Assembly (NCBI GenBank): GCA_043805355.1
Contig: JAZDIB010000017.1
Location: 1 to 38,069, forward strand
Length of the DNA stretch: 38,069 nucleotides
From: JAHJRN01 sp043805355
Lineage (GTDB): Bacteria; Patescibacteriota; Patescibacteriia; 2-12-FULL-60-25
Direction of reading: 5' to 3'
The notes beneath the pieces were generated by a model, which saw nothing but the letters and a program-made list of their open reading frames with translations, was not told where the DNA came from and did not search any database. Below are positions 37,729 through 38,069 of this stretch, piece by piece (the first letter of the stretch is position 1; every line of letters begins with the position of its first letter). Made by a program: the position numbers and the translations under genes.

Positions 37729-37914
37729 ATGGCAACCAAATCACAAATCGCCAAATCCCGGCGTACGCCGAAGTTCAGCACCCGCCTCGTGCGGCGCTGC
37801 TGGCGCTGCGGTCGTCGCCACGGCTTCCTGCGCGACTTCAACCTGTGCCGGATCTGCGTCCGCGAGCTCGCGAACCGCGGGGAACTCCCGGGCGTGACCA
37901 AATCCAGCTGGTAA
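37729..37914 (+). CDS. rpsN: Ribosomal protein uS14, zinc-binding type
   Basis: The 61-residue protein of the small-subunit head is the short, zinc-binding form of uS14: Cys24-x2-Cys27 (RRCWRCGRR) and Cys40-x2-Cys43 (NLCRICVREL) are the four zinc ligands. The last residues TKSSW are the usual tail. It follows rplE by 6 bases and precedes rpsH by 6 bases. T precedes the ATG. Confidence 0.97.
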   Translation: MATKSQIAKSRRTPKFSTRLVRRCWRCGRRHGFLRDFNLCRICVRELANRGELPGVTKSSW

Positions 37915-37920
37915 ACCCCT

Positions 37921-38069
37921 ATGAATACCGATCCCCTCAGCGACTTCCTGACGCGCATCCGCAATGCACAGCACGCGCGGATGGACAGCGTCGACATCCC
38001 CTCCTCGCGGATGAAGTTCGCGATTGCCAAGATCTTCGAGCGCGAAGGCTACGTCGGCGCGGTCACCGA
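37921..38069 (+). CDS. rpsH: Ribosomal protein uS8 (partial, N-terminal)
   Basis: The first 49 residues read from the ATG at 37921: TDPLSDFLTRIRNAQHARM, the family start, then VDIPSSRMKFAIAKIFEREGY, which matches the uS8 second helix and loop. The gene runs off the window end. uS8 binds the central domain of 16S rRNA and, in E. coli, represses the spc operon. Place and order after rpsN are the standard S10/spc layout. Confidence 0.95.
   Translation, partial: MNTDPLSDFLTRIRNAQHARMDSVDIPSSRMKFAIAKIFEREGYVGAVT

Overview
This window is a GC-rich chromosomal segment from a bacterium, most likely a member of the Candidate Phyla Radiation (Patescibacteria). The lineage call is an inference. It rests on near-absent Shine-Dalgarno sequences, very short leaders, a DUF4012 protein paired with a cell-surface partner, an extended nucleoside diphosphate kinase, a bL32 without zinc cysteines, lysine/alanine-rich ribosomal protein tails and dense packing of short housekeeping operons. 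UGA reads as stop throughout, so this is not one of the lineages that recode UGA as glycine. No rRNA, prophage, insertion sequence or CRISPR array was seen.

Region 1 (1-9.2 kb) is housekeeping and accessory. It holds an Rrf2-type regulator (cut by the window edge), an AT-rich PD-(D/E)XK nuclease-like gene beside tRNA-Asp, a cupredoxin-fold lipoprotein whose copper site has lost Cys and Met, hflX, a DUF4230-like protein, an archaeal-type RNase HII, a DUF1059 protein, and an operon of membrane pyrophosphatase, HExxH protein and flavin reductase. tRNA-Ile, -Pro, -Gly and -Phe genes surround mgtC, and the mgtC stop codon lies inside tRNA-Phe.

Region 2 (9.3-15 kb) is a translationally coupled cell-surface operon: a GT4 glycosyltransferase, a DUF4012 protein and a single-pass protein with a long extracytoplasmic region. 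Region 3 (15.3-26 kb) has tRNA-Arg, an AT-rich Mrr-type endonuclease, the rpmF-nusB-rnc operon, ndk, and two unrecognised genes with strong Shine-Dalgarno sequences around a candidate noncoding RNA. It continues with tRNA-Pro(GGG), a CDP-alcohol phosphatidyltransferase, HU, a guanylate-kinase-like protein, a LOG-family protein, rpmB, an M50 protease and a polytopic membrane protein.

Region 4 (26-38 kb) is the str and S10 ribosomal region: S12-S7-EF-G, a small antitoxin-like gene, EF-Tu, then S10-L3-L4-L23-L2-S19-L22-S3-L16-L29-S17-L14-L24-L5-S14-S8 in canonical order, with S8 cut by the window end. A 256-base gap between S10 and L3 can form several strong hairpins and is the best candidate for an undescribed regulatory RNA.

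Two genome-wide signals stand out. Promoters of the form TTGNNN-17-TANNNT lie so close to start codons that many mRNAs should be leaderless or nearly so. Most start codons lack a Shine-Dalgarno sequence but have T at position -1 (about 36 of 50 by hand count), while the three starts with strong Shine-Dalgarno sequences lack that T.
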